Shown here in pieces: positions 17,613 to 26,244 of a stretch of 54,782 nt of DNA. This DNA comes from Maridesulfovibrio ferrireducens (GTDB taxonomy: Bacteria; Desulfobacterota; Desulfovibrionia; Desulfovibrionales; Desulfovibrionaceae). The stretch lies in NCBI RefSeq assembly GCF_016342405.1, contig NZ_JAEINN010000019.1:1-54782 (forward strand), given 5' to 3'. Each line of letters opens with the position of its first letter. The first letter of the stretch is position 1. The notes under the pieces are model-generated. The model saw nothing but the letters and a program-made list of their open reading frames with translations, was not told the origin of the DNA and did no database searches. The translations under genes and the position numbers were made by a program.

Positions 17613-18347
17613 ATGAAACGCATTCTTACTCTGGTTCTTACAGTACTTCTGGCACTGCCTGTCGCAGCGAATGCAGCAGACTTGCTGATCGCACAGGCTG
17701 CCAACTTTACCCCTGCAATGCAGGAAATTATCCCCGCCTTTAAAAAGGCTACAGGATTTGAAGTTCAGGCAACTTATACATCAACAGGAAAACTTTATGC
17801 ACAGATTACTAACGGCGCTCCTTTCGATGTTTTCCTTGCAGCAGATGAAAAACGCCCGAAAAAACTTTATGCTGCCGGCCTCTCCGAAAAACCATTTGTC
17901 TACGCAAAAGGTAAAGTAGTTTTCTGGTCGCTTAAAAAAGAAATAGGTTCAACACCTTGGCATAAAGCAGTGATAAATCCCGATCTGCATAAGATTGCCA
18001 TCGCAAACATTGAAACAGCTCCTTACGGAACCGCTGCTATGAAAGCGCTCCAAAAAGTAAAGCTCTGGGAAAAAGTAAAACCAGAACTCGTATACGCGCA
18101 ATCAATTGCCCAAGCCTTTCAATATGCGGCAACAGGCGCTGCGGATGCCGGATTTTGTGCCTACTCATCAGTCTTCACAACAGAAGGACGCAAAGGAACC
18201 TTCACGGTTGTAAACGAAGCTCCTCCAGTAATTCAAGCAGCCTGTATTCTTAACTCTTCCGAGCATAAAGACATCGCTCAGAAATTCGTCAAATTCCTTG
18301 CAAGTCCCGAAGTTAAAACTATCAAAAACAAATACGGATACGAATAA
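17613..18347 (+). CDS. modA: Molybdate/tungstate-binding protein ModA
   Basis: A 244-residue periplasmic binding protein for oxyanions. It has a clear Sec signal peptide (residues 1-22, ending AANAAD) and ModA family features: LLIAQAANFTPAMQEI after the signal and FDVFLAADEKRPKKLY in the middle. It is the first gene of a six-gene operon divergent from tunR. GGAG lies eight bases before the ATG. Molybdate versus tungstate preference cannot be read from the sequence. Confidence 0.93.
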   Translation: MKRILTLVLTVLLALPVAANAADLLIAQAANFTPAMQEIIPAFKKATGFEVQATYTSTGKLYAQITNGAPFDVFLAADEKRPKKLYAAGLSEKPFVYAKGKVVFWSLKKEIGSTPWHKAVINPDLHKIAIANIETAPYGTAAMKALQKVKLWEKVKPELVYAQSIAQAFQYAATGAADAGFCAYSSVFTTEGRKGTFTVVNEAPPVIQAACILNSSEHKDIAQKFVKFLASPEVKTIKNKYGYE

Positions 18348-18348
18348 C

Positions 18349-19002
18349 ATGGATTTTTCTCCGCTCGTTCTGTCTGTCAAACTGGCTCTTGCAACAACTC
18401 TGTTAATTCCGATTGTTGCAGCGCCAACGGCATACATACTGGCGTTCTGCCGATTTCGTGGAAAAAGTTTGATTGATGCGATTGTCTCTCTCCCCATGGT
18501 TCTCCCTCCAACGGTTCTGGGCTTCGGGCTCCTCATTTTGATGGGCCCGCATGGACCGCTGGGGAAACTTTGGAAAGATGCCACGGACGAACGTATGGTT
18601 TTTAGTTTTTCAGGAATTTTACTCGCCTCACTTGTTTATAATCTGCCCTTTGCGGTTCAGCCAATGCGCGCCGCCTTTGAAAAACTGGATATCAGGTTGC
18701 TGGAAAACTCGGCAGTGCTGGGACTTTCCTCCACAGCTACCTTCTTCCGGGTGGTTCTGCCGAACAGTTTACCGGGACTTGCGGCGGCGGCAATGCTTGT
18801 CTTCGCACACAGTCTTGGAGAATTCGGGGTAATCCTCATGGTAGGCGGAAGTATTCCCGGCACTACAAAAGTGGCATCCATTGCAATTTATGAGGCGGTG
18901 GAGGCCATGCGATATCAGGACGCATTATTCATGTCGCTGGCAATAATTCCAGTTAGTTTTCTGGCTCTGCTTGCCATTAACCGCATCAACGGAAGGCGCT
19001 GA
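18349..19002 (+). CDS. modB: Molybdate ABC transporter permease ModB
   Basis: A 217-residue inner-membrane permease with about five membrane helices. The conserved cytoplasmic loop that meets the ATPase reads FFRVVLPNSLPGLAAAAMLVFAHSLGEFG, the normal permease EAA-type signature of ModB. The start at 18349 follows the modA stop by one base; an in-frame upstream extension would lie wholly in modA. The stop overlaps the modC start (TGATG), so the two are translationally coupled. Confidence 0.93.
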   Translation: MDFSPLVLSVKLALATTLLIPIVAAPTAYILAFCRFRGKSLIDAIVSLPMVLPPTVLGFGLLILMGPHGPLGKLWKDATDERMVFSFSGILLASLVYNLPFAVQPMRAAFEKLDIRLLENSAVLGLSSTATFFRVVLPNSLPGLAAAAMLVFAHSLGEFGVILMVGGSIPGTTKVASIAIYEAVEAMRYQDALFMSLAIIPVSFLALLAINRINGRR

Positions 19003-19706
19003 TGACTCTCCATTTAGATATTCGCAAAAAACTTGCAAACTTTACTCTGGACGTCTCACTTTCCTGTCCGGCGGGAACTCTTACCGCCATTGTCGGCCCG
19101 TCCGGAGCAGGCAAAAGCACTTTGATCAGAATCATTTCAGGTTTAGATCTTCCTGATGAAGGAACCGTGTCGCTCGGAGGAACTTGCTGGAACGATACTT
19201 CAAAAAAATTCCATGCCACACCTCAAAAGAGAGGTTTAGGACTGGTTTTTCAAGAATACACATTGTTTCCCCATCTGACGGTTCGCAAAAATGTAGCCTT
19301 TGCGGCAGTGGACAAAAACTGTGTTCAAGATCTGTTGAATAAATTCGGTATTGCCCACATTGCCGATCGCAAACCATCCGGGATTTCCGGAGGGGAAAGA
19401 CAACGTGCGGCCTTTTGTCAGGCTCTGGCGCGTGAACCTGTTTTACTGCTACTTGATGAGCCTTTCTCGGCTCTTGATATTGCAACCCGCGAATCTTTGC
19501 GGCGTGAACTGAGAGATCTGAAAAAAGATCTGAATATTCCAATGATTCACGTCACTCATGATCTGGAAGAAGCTTACTACCTCGCAGACAAGATATTTGT
19601 AATGGAAAACGGAGTTGCCTCCCCTCAATGGCTGGAGCGGCAAAATTCACGCCGGAATATGAACTTTATCGTTCCTAATCAATATGAACTCGTGGAGAAC
19701 ATGTAA
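19002..19706 (+). CDS. modC: Molybdate ABC transporter ATPase ModC
   Basis: A 234-residue ATPase with Walker A GPSGAGKST (about 30-38), the ABC signature SGGERQR, Walker B LLLLDEPFSAL and the switch HVTHD. It ends soon after the ATPase fold, lacking the C-terminal TOBE domain that inhibits many ModC proteins, so control of uptake may be mainly transcriptional. It overlaps modB and the next gene by single bases. It is the only ATPase in an operon with two permeases. Confidence 0.93.
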   Translation: MTLHLDIRKKLANFTLDVSLSCPAGTLTAIVGPSGAGKSTLIRIISGLDLPDEGTVSLGGTCWNDTSKKFHATPQKRGLGLVFQEYTLFPHLTVRKNVAFAAVDKNCVQDLLNKFGIAHIADRKPSGISGGERQRAAFCQALAREPVLLLLDEPFSALDIATRESLRRELRDLKKDLNIPMIHVTHDLEEAYYLADKIFVMENGVASPQWLERQNSRRNMNFIVPNQYELVENM

Positions 19707-20428
19707 TGCGTATCAATCAATTATTTCTGATCCTTTTATTAGTCCTATGCGTTCCTGCGGCAGCGCAGGCAAAAATAGTGATAGCATCCGGTGCGGGCTA
19801 CCGTTCGCTCGTTGACGATCTTACCGCCTCCTATACAAAAGACACCGGCAATCAAGTGGAGCGCATCTACGGCAATATGTCCCGCGTCACAGCTCAAGCC
19901 AGTGTCAGCGGCGCTGTCGATATGGTTATAGGTGATTTAGGTTTTCTTGAAAAAGCCCAACTGGATTTCAAAACCACAGATAAAATTGGAAACGGCAAAC
20001 TTGTCGTAATCTTCCCTAAAGGTTCAGCTTTTAATGGTGAAGCAGATCTGCTTGCATCTAAAGTCACCCGCATAGCTCTTCCTGATACAAAACGGGCAAT
20101 ATACGGAAAAGCAGCTTTGCAATATATGCGCAGCAAAGGAATATATGACAAAATTGAATCCAAACTCCTTATCGTTGCCACCGTTCCTCAGGCCGCATCA
20201 TACGTTATTGCCGGAGAAGTTGATTACGCCCTGATAAATCTTACCCATGCCCGCAAGATTTCGAAATCAATAGGTGGATTCTCCCTCATTGATGAAAACA
20301 CTTACTCTCCTATCAGTATTGTCATCGGCCAACTGAAAAGCTCTACAAACAAGAAAGAATGTGACACCTTCTTGAAATTTCTAAAGACTGATAAAGCACA
20401 GAAAATTACTGCCAGCCATGGCATGTAG
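19706..20428 (+). CDS. Second ModA-like periplasmic binding protein
   Basis: A 240-residue binding protein with a Sec signal (residues 1-22, ending AAAQAK) and ModA-like order of motifs: KIVIASGAGYRSLVDDL, VDMVIGDLGFLEKAQ, and a C-terminal FLKFLKTDKAQKI. It is clearly diverged from the ModA at 17613. Its start overlaps the modC stop (TAATG). With the following permease it forms a second binding protein/permease pair, perhaps with a different oxyanion preference, that would have to borrow ModC. Confidence 0.85.
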   Translation: MRINQLFLILLLVLCVPAAAQAKIVIASGAGYRSLVDDLTASYTKDTGNQVERIYGNMSRVTAQASVSGAVDMVIGDLGFLEKAQLDFKTTDKIGNGKLVVIFPKGSAFNGEADLLASKVTRIALPDTKRAIYGKAALQYMRSKGIYDKIESKLLIVATVPQAASYVIAGEVDYALINLTHARKISKSIGGFSLIDENTYSPISIVIGQLKSSTNKKECDTFLKFLKTDKAQKITASHGM

Positions 20429-20436
20429 GGTATTTA

Positions 20437-21108
20437 ATGGATTTCACGGCAATCATTTCTGACAGCGCAACTTTAAACCCGCTCATTCTTTCGGGTAAAG
20501 TTCTAGCTGCCTCAGGGTTCCTTCAATTATTGCTGGGAATTCCACTGGCGTGCTGGCTTGCCCGTTCGCGAAGCACTCTCAGTAATATAATGGATACAGT
20601 CGTTACGCTGCCCCTTGTATTTCCTCCAGTAGCCATGGGATTCGGGCTTCTTCTTTTGCTTGGCAGAGAAGGACCGATGGGCGCCCTGCTTGGTGAAAGT
20701 ATTATTTTCAGCTTTCCCGGTCTAGTAGTCGCGGCTTTCGTTGCCGGACTACCGCTGGCGGTCAAACCGATTCAAGCGGCACTTAAATCTGCAGAAGCCG
20801 CAAGGCTTAGCGAAGTGGCGGCTGTATTGGGAAAATCTGAAACAACGATCTTTTTATGCGTGCTTTTACCTTATGCAAAGCGCAGTATTGCCGCAGGGAT
20901 GTTGCTGGCCTTAGGAAGATCTCTCGGTGAAGTCGGGATGACTTTAATGCTTGGCGGAAATATTATAGGTAGAACAAATACTCTTTCACTCGAAATATAC
21001 AACGCAGTTTTTAACGGAGAATTTGAAAGAGCCATAATGCTTTCACTGATGATAGGAACTGCTTCAATTGCAATGTTTGTCGTGCTGAAAAAAGTATCCG
21101 ATACATAA
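20437..21108 (+). CDS. Second ModB-like permease
   Basis: A 223-residue membrane protein with about five helices and the permease loop YAKRSIAAGMLLALGRSLGEVG, where RSLGEVG matches HSLGEFG of the first ModB. The ribosome site AGGG lies six bases before the ATG. No ATPase gene follows, so it probably pairs with the ModC upstream. A duplicated and diverged modAB pair around one modC is the simplest reading. Confidence 0.88.
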   Translation: MDFTAIISDSATLNPLILSGKVLAASGFLQLLLGIPLACWLARSRSTLSNIMDTVVTLPLVFPPVAMGFGLLLLLGREGPMGALLGESIIFSFPGLVVAAFVAGLPLAVKPIQAALKSAEAARLSEVAAVLGKSETTIFLCVLLPYAKRSIAAGMLLALGRSLGEVGMTLMLGGNIIGRTNTLSLEIYNAVFNGEFERAIMLSLMIGTASIAMFVVLKKVSDT

Positions 21109-21139
21109 ACTCAAACACCCAAAAAACACAGGTAATAAA

Positions 21140-21871
21140 ATGAATGAATCTATTCTGAAAACCGTACAGGAAAAAGCTCGCGAAATATGGGAAAAAGAAG
21201 GAATTCTAGATGAACACATCACCATAACAGCCAGAACTCTCAGTACAGAAGAAGCTATCGGTAACCCCGAAGGTGATGACTTTCCTTTGCTGCGCGGAAA
21301 AGAAAAACTGATGGAAGCTGAATTTCGAGGATCAAAAGGTCAGGCATTTACCGATCGTTTCGGCGATTTCAATTCTTCACTTCGCGAAGTTTCCGAAATG
21401 AATCTCGAAAACAATTTTCGCCGCGCAATTTTCGTAGCATCCCTTAATGCAGTCCAATCCAATCTAGGGCTGACAGATCACGCCATCCACTGTAAAGACG
21501 AAGGCCCGGCGCTTTGCGCTCCCAAATTTGCTGATCATGTTATGGATAAATATGGTAAAATACGTATCACACAAATAGGATTCCAGCCTGCCATGATTAA
21601 ATCCTTTGCCGACAAATTCGAGCTGAGAGTGATTGATCTGGATCCGGACAACATAGGCAGTAAAAAATGCGGAATAACAATTGAAGGGCCGGATGAAACA
21701 GCTGCGGCTATCGAATCTGCAGAACTGCTGATAGTGACAGGCTCAACCATAGTAAACGAAACTCTCACTGACTTTTTAGTGGATAACAAACCGACAATTT
21801 TCTTTGGAACCACTGTAGCCGCTGCGGCCGACCTTATGGGTTGGACTCGTTTTTGCGCAGAAAGTAAATAA
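21140..21871 (+). CDS. DUF364 / DUF4213 putative metal-chelation protein
   Basis: A 243-residue cytoplasmic protein of the DUF364 family (annotated in family databases as a putative heavy-metal chelation domain), with a DUF4213-type N-terminus. A Rossmann-like C-terminal half is visible: ITQIGFQPAMIKSFADKF, then LRVIDLDPDNIG and ELLIVTGSTIVNETL. Such proteins often accompany molybdate or other metal transporters in anaerobes. As last gene of the mod operon it may buffer or sort the incoming Mo/W; that role is inferred from context. Confidence 0.8.
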   Translation: MNESILKTVQEKAREIWEKEGILDEHITITARTLSTEEAIGNPEGDDFPLLRGKEKLMEAEFRGSKGQAFTDRFGDFNSSLREVSEMNLENNFRRAIFVASLNAVQSNLGLTDHAIHCKDEGPALCAPKFADHVMDKYGKIRITQIGFQPAMIKSFADKFELRVIDLDPDNIGSKKCGITIEGPDETAAAIESAELLIVTGSTIVNETLTDFLVDNKPTIFFGTTVAAAADLMGWTRFCAESK

Positions 21872-21890
21872 CATAATCCCATGGCAACTT

Positions 21891-21929
21891 GTGACACACA
21901 CACCTACTATTGTGAGACAAAACGACACA
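21891..21929 (+). promoter_or_regulatory. Upstream activator sites of the mop operon
   Basis: GTGACACAC starts at 21891 and CAAAACGACACA at 21918, 27 bp apart. Exactly the same 9-mer and 12-mer with the same 27-bp spacing occur before the alcohol dehydrogenase gene (39185 and 39212). In both places the sigma-54 element follows 196-197 bp downstream. They look like paired binding sites for the NtrC-type regulator encoded at 37822. Confidence 0.75.
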
Positions 21930-21950
21930 CACCTCCTTAACATCAGTATT

Positions 21951-21968
21951 TATGTGTGCTTTCACATA
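21951..21968. promoter_or_regulatory. Inverted repeat TATGTG-N6-CACATA
   Basis: A perfect 6-bp dyad with a six-base spacer between the activator sites and the sigma-54 promoter of the mop operon. It resembles, but differs at one base per arm from, the TATGTC-N6-GACATA operators. A possible weak or related site. Apart from the regulatory elements listed, the gene-free stretch 21872-22359 shows no coding sequence I can support. Confidence 0.35.
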
Positions 21969-22085
21969 TTAACTTCATTATAATAACAAATATTACCGAC
22001 TTACAACTTCATTTCTATTCATAAAACGATCCACATTCCCACCCACCCCATCATATAACATATTAAAATATAACCAATATTTTTT

Positions 22086-22101
22086 TGGACCTTTTTTTGC
22101 T
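22086..22101 (+). promoter_or_regulatory. Sigma-54 promoter of the mop operon
   Basis: TGGACC, then five T, then TTGCT. The invariant GG (22087-22088) and GC (22099-22100) have the required ten-base spacing. It matches the consensus TGGCAC-N5-TTGCW except for two bases in the -24 hexamer. It lies 196 bp downstream of the first activator site, giving a leader of about 250 bases before the MoeA-like gene. Confidence 0.7.
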
Positions 22102-22219
22102 TAGAGAATCTCTTAATGAGCACATAAAAGAAGTGCCAAGGTGAACTGTTACTAGATTTACGGATATAAAAGATAGAGCACTGAACTGCATTTCTTTCAT
22201 ATCTGCTAGAACTAACAGC

Positions 22220-22250
22220 TTGACTTATTATGTCCATATAGACATATAAA
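22220..22250 (+). promoter_or_regulatory. Second promoter with dif-like operator before the MoeA-like gene
   Basis: A -35 TTGACT (22220-22225) and a possible -10 TATAAA (22245-22250, spacing 19) flank TATGTC-CATATA-GACATA (from 22230). This is the core of the long palindrome at the fdh operon promoter, again with a six-base spacer. The layout suggests a housekeeping promoter that is repressed in step with the fdh operon, in addition to the sigma-54 promoter upstream. Confidence 0.55.
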
Positions 22251-22359
22251 TTCTAGTTATAACAACACAATTCACCTGAAAGATCACTATTTTGAGATTT
22301 TGTGCTCATACAAACGGTGCATATAATAAGTATAAAATAAGACTCTGGAGCCACTACTC

Positions 22360-23379
22360 ATGATGAAAACAGTGCCTGTTGAAGATTCCATAGGAAACGT
22401 ACTTTGCCATGATATGACCCGCATTGTTCCGGGAGAATTCAAAGGACCCGCGTTCAAAAAAGGGCATATAATCCGGCAGGAAGACATTCCCGTATTGCTC
22501 GAAATAGGCAAAGAACATGTCTATATTCTTACACTTGAAGAAGGTCAGCTGCATGAAAATGATGCAGCAAGACGCATTGCAAAAGCTGCAGCAGGACCGG
22601 GTATCACTCTTTCCGATATAAGCGAAGGCCGCATTAATATGAAGGCTTCACCGGGCTTGCTTTCTGTTAATGTTGAAGCTCTTGAACGCATTAACTCTAT
22701 TGAAGAAGTCGTGATTGCAACCATGCATAACGGGCTTCAAGTTTCCACACCGCGCGACGTTGCCGGGACACGCGTTGTTCCGTTGATCATCGATGAAAGT
22801 AAAATTATCGAAGTGGAAAAAATCTGTAGAGAATGCGGACCCATTATCAGTGTTAAACCTTTTAGACACCTCAAAGTCGGCATTATCACCACCGGCAGCG
22901 AAGTATACAGCGGACGCATAAAAGATAAATTCGGCCCTGTTATCCGCAAAAAATTTGATGCTCTTAATTCTGAAATACTTTCTCAGACTTTTGTCAGTGA
23001 CGATCCGGAAATGACCCGTGAAGCCATCCTGAAATCCATTGATGACGGCGCACAAATGGTCGTGCTGACAGGCGGAATGAGCGTCGACCCCGACGATCAA
23101 ACTCCTTCAAGTATCCGCTCAACCGGAGCTGAAATAATCACATACGGTTCTCCAACTTTTCCCGGTGTCATGTTCATGCTGGCATACCTGAACGGTGTCC
23201 CTATTGTCGGGCTGCCCGGTTGCGTGATGTACTACCGGGCCAGCATTTTCGATCTTGTCGTGCCGCGAATTGTCGCTGGCGAACGTCCTACACGAAAGGA
23301 AATTGCAGCTCTCGGGCACGGCGGATTCTGCGCCGGATGTGACACTTGCCACTACCCGCTTTGCTCCTTTGGTAAATAG
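22360..23379 (+). CDS. MoeA-like molybdopterin-binding protein with C-terminal cysteine tail
   Basis: A 339-residue paralogue of the C-terminal part of the FmdE-MoeA fusion at 13954: shared CHDMTRIVPGEFKGP opening, MoaB/Mog-type binding core (GIITTGSEVYSG, TGGMSVDPDDQTP), and the same tail CAGCDTCHYPLCSFGK with four cysteines at identical spacing. It lacks the FmdE domain and zinc ribbon. First gene of the mop operon, it probably handles the molybdenum cofactor for the aldehyde oxidoreductase encoded next. An ATG three bases on is an alternative start; GGAG is nine bases before the first. Confidence 0.85.
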   Translation: MMKTVPVEDSIGNVLCHDMTRIVPGEFKGPAFKKGHIIRQEDIPVLLEIGKEHVYILTLEEGQLHENDAARRIAKAAAGPGITLSDISEGRINMKASPGLLSVNVEALERINSIEEVVIATMHNGLQVSTPRDVAGTRVVPLIIDESKIIEVEKICRECGPIISVKPFRHLKVGIITTGSEVYSGRIKDKFGPVIRKKFDALNSEILSQTFVSDDPEMTREAILKSIDDGAQMVVLTGGMSVDPDDQTPSSIRSTGAEIITYGSPTFPGVMFMLAYLNGVPIVGLPGCVMYYRASIFDLVVPRIVAGERPTRKEIAALGHGGFCAGCDTCHYPLCSFGK

Positions 23380-23447
23380 CAAATTGACGTCTGTTTCAGA
23401 CGCCTAATTATATTAAAACAGCAATAATTTTAAGGAGGCTACTTCGT

Positions 23448-26171
23448 ATGATCAAAAGAACTCTCAAAGTTAACGGCGTAGAACGCGTAGTTATCGTAGA
23501 AAAAGATACTGCGCTTGCTACTGTTTTGCGCGAAAGCTTAGGTCTTACCAGTGTTAAAATCGGTTGCGGAACCGGACAATGCGGTAGTTGCTCTGTCATC
23601 GTAGGCGGAAAACTGAAACGCACATGTACCCTTAAAATGACTAGGGTTGAAGATTACACCGAAATAATCACTCTCGAAGGAATCGGTACTCCACAGCATC
23701 TGCATCCAATCCAGATTGCATGGATGGCACACGGTGGGGCTCAGTGCGGATTTTGTACACCGGGCTTTATCGTCTCAACTTATGCTTTGATTCTGTCCAA
23801 CCCTTCTCCAAGCCGTGAAGATATTCGTGACTGGTTCCAGAAACATCGCAACGCCTGCCGTTGTACAGGTTACAAACAGCTTGTTGATGCAACCATGGAC
23901 GCAGCAGCAGTTATGCGCGGCGACATGAAGATTGACGAATTACTATTCAAGATGCCTGAAGACGGTCGCATCTGGGGTTCCAAATATCCACGCCCAACAG
24001 CAATCGCAAAAGTTACCGGAACACTTGATTACGGCGCAGACCTCGGCCTTAAAATGCCTGAAGGCACTCTCAAATGTGCTCTGGTACAAGCAGAAGTTTC
24101 TCATGCAAATATAATTTCCATCGACACCAGCGAAGCTGAAAAGATGGAAGGCGTGGTAAAAGTTGTTACTCATAAAGATGTTAAGGGTAAAAACCTCATT
24201 ACCGGCCTGATCACTTTCCCCACCAACAAAGGTGACGGATGGGACAGACCTATTCTCGCTGAAAAGAAAATCTTCCAGTTCGGTGATGCAATTGCAATTG
24301 TTTGTGCAGATACCGAAAAGCACGCAAAAGCCGCTGCTGAAAAAGTTGTAGTAAAACTGGAACAGCTGCCTGAATACATGAGTGCTCCTGCGGCTATGGC
24401 TGATGATGCTATCGAAATTCACCCCGGCACTCCTAATATTTACTTTGAGCAGAAAGTTGCCAAAGGTGAAGAATCTGCACCTATTTTCGATAAAGCAGAT
24501 GCTGTTATTGAAGATAGTTTCTACGTCTCACGTCAGCCGCATATGCCTATCGAACCTGATGTAGGTTTCGCTTACCTTGATGACGACGGTAAACTTTGCA
24601 TTCATTCCAAATCAATCGGCCTGCATCTGCATGCTGCCATGATTGCTCCGGGTATGGGAATCGAAGTTGAAAACCTCATCATGGTTCAGAACTTTGCAGG
24701 TGGTACCTTCGGTTACAAATTCAGCCCGACTATGGAAGCACTTGTAGGTGTTGCATGTCTTGCTACCGGTAAACCTGTCTTCTTGAACTACACATGGTTC
24801 CAGCAGCAGACTTACACAGGCAAACGTTCACCATTCTTCACAACCGTACGTCTGGCTGCCGATAAAGGCGGTAAACTTCTTTCCATGGAAACCGACTGGA
24901 TATGTGACCACGGTCCTTACTCAGAATTCGGTGATTTACTGACCCTTCGTGGCGCTCAGTTCATCGGTGCAGGTTACAACATTGATTCCATTCGCGGTGA
25001 AGGTCGCACAGTTTGCACCAACCATGCATGGGGTTCTGCTTTCCGTGGATACGGTTCAACAGAAGTTGAGTTTGCATCCGAAGTTCTGATGGATGAACTG
25101 GCTGAAAAATTAAATATGGACCCATTCGATCTTCGCTACAAAAACATTTACCGCGAAGGTTCTACAACTCCGACAGGACAGACTCCTGACGTTCTGAGTC
25201 TGGAAAAAATATTCGACACAGCTCGTCCTCATTACGAAGCAGCCAAAAAACGTGTTGCAGCTAAATCGACTGACGCAATCAAGCACGGCGTAGGTATCGC
25301 ACTCGGCGTTTACGGATCAGGTCTTGATGGACCGGACTCCGCAGAATCTGAAATTGAACTTAACGAAGACGGCACTGTAACCATGTATGCCTGCTGGCAC
25401 GATCATGGTCAGGGTGCTGACATGGGTGTGCTCGGAACAGCACATGAAGCTCTTCGTCCACTGAAACTTGCTCCTGAAGAAATCAAACTGGTCATGAACG
25501 ACACCCGCACCTGCCCTAACGGCGGCCCAGCCGGTGGTAGCCGTTCACAGGTTGTTGTCGGTAACTCCATTATCGCTGCATGTAGAGCGTTAATGGACAG
25601 CATGCGTAAGGCTGACGGAAGCTTCCGTTCTTACGACGACATGCGCAAAGAAAACAAAGCTCTCCGCTACAGCGGTGTATGGACTGCCCCTTGTACTGAA
25701 TGTGATGCAAACGGTCAGGGTAACCCATTCGCATGTTACATGTACGGATTATTTATCATGGAAGTAGCTGTTGAACTCGCAACGGGTAAAACTACCGTTG
25801 AGAAAGCAACTTTCGTGGCCGATATCGGTAAAATCAACAACAAACTCGTTGTTGACGGTCAGATGTACGGCGGGATTGCTCAGGGTATCGGACTTGCTCT
25901 CAGCGAAGACTATGAAGATATCAAAAAGCATTCTACCATGGTCGGCGCAGGTTTCCCTTACATCAAGCAGATCCCGGACGATATGGAACTTATCTATATT
26001 GAAACACCACGCCCTGAAGGCTCACATGGAGCATCAGGAACCGGCGAACTCCCTCTGACTTGTCCTCATGGTGCTATCATCAATGCGATCTACAACGCAT
26101 CAGGCGCACGCATTACCAAACTTCCAGCTCTGCCTGAAAAGATTCTCGCAGCACTGAAAGCTAAAGCTTAA
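23448..26171 (+). CDS. mop: Aldehyde oxidoreductase Mop (molybdopterin cytosine dinucleotide enzyme)
   Basis: A 907-residue xanthine-oxidase-family enzyme oxidising aldehydes to carboxylic acids. The N-terminal plant-ferredoxin-type [2Fe-2S] cluster uses Cys40, 45, 48 and 60; the second uses Cys100, 103, 137 and 139. These are the same numbers as in the D. gigas enzyme, which also has 907 residues. The molybdenum domains follow, with GGTFGYKFSP and the C-terminal GASGTGELPL, whose Glu is the presumed catalytic base (Glu869 in D. gigas). There is no FAD domain, as expected. The ribosome site is AAGGAGG. Codon use looks biased as for an abundant protein. A strong terminator directly after it sets it apart from the genes behind. 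Confidence 0.97.
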   Translation: MIKRTLKVNGVERVVIVEKDTALATVLRESLGLTSVKIGCGTGQCGSCSVIVGGKLKRTCTLKMTRVEDYTEIITLEGIGTPQHLHPIQIAWMAHGGAQCGFCTPGFIVSTYALILSNPSPSREDIRDWFQKHRNACRCTGYKQLVDATMDAAAVMRGDMKIDELLFKMPEDGRIWGSKYPRPTAIAKVTGTLDYGADLGLKMPEGTLKCALVQAEVSHANIISIDTSEAEKMEGVVKVVTHKDVKGKNLITGLITFPTNKGDGWDRPILAEKKIFQFGDAIAIVCADTEKHAKAAAEKVVVKLEQLPEYMSAPAAMADDAIEIHPGTPNIYFEQKVAKGEESAPIFDKADAVIEDSFYVSRQPHMPIEPDVGFAYLDDDGKLCIHSKSIGLHLHAAMIAPGMGIEVENLIMVQNFAGGTFGYKFSPTMEALVGVACLATGKPVFLNYTWFQQQTYTGKRSPFFTTVRLAADKGGKLLSMETDWICDHGPYSEFGDLLTLRGAQFIGAGYNIDSIRGEGRTVCTNHAWGSAFRGYGSTEVEFASEVLMDELAEKLNMDPFDLRYKNIYREGSTTPTGQTPDVLSLEKIFDTARPHYEAAKKRVAAKSTDAIKHGVGIALGVYGSGLDGPDSAESEIELNEDGTVTMYACWHDHGQGADMGVLGTAHEALRPLKLAPEEIKLVMNDTRTCPNGGPAGGSRSQVVVGNSIIAACRALMDSMRKADGSFRSYDDMRKENKALRYSGVWTAPCTECDANGQGNPFACYMYGLFIMEVAVELATGKTTVEKATFVADIGKINNKLVVDGQMYGGIAQGIGLALSEDYEDIKKHSTMVGAGFPYIKQIPDDMELIYIETPRPEGSHGASGTGELPLTCPHGAIINAIYNASGARITKLPALPEKILAALKAKA

Positions 26172-26180
26172 TATATAACA

Positions 26181-26227
26181 GGTCGCGGCCGAACGTTTAA
26201 ACGCGTACGGCCGCGACCATCTTTTTT
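26181..26227 (+). terminator. Strong hairpin terminator/attenuator after mop
   Basis: GGTCGCGGCCG pairs perfectly with CGGCCGCGACC around a 16-base loop and is followed by ATC and six T. The next gene starts only 18 bp later in the same direction, so this is a partial terminator inside the operon, likely giving much more mop message than message for the maturation genes. Confidence 0.85.
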
Positions 26228-26244
26228 ACAGCTATGGGAGTATT

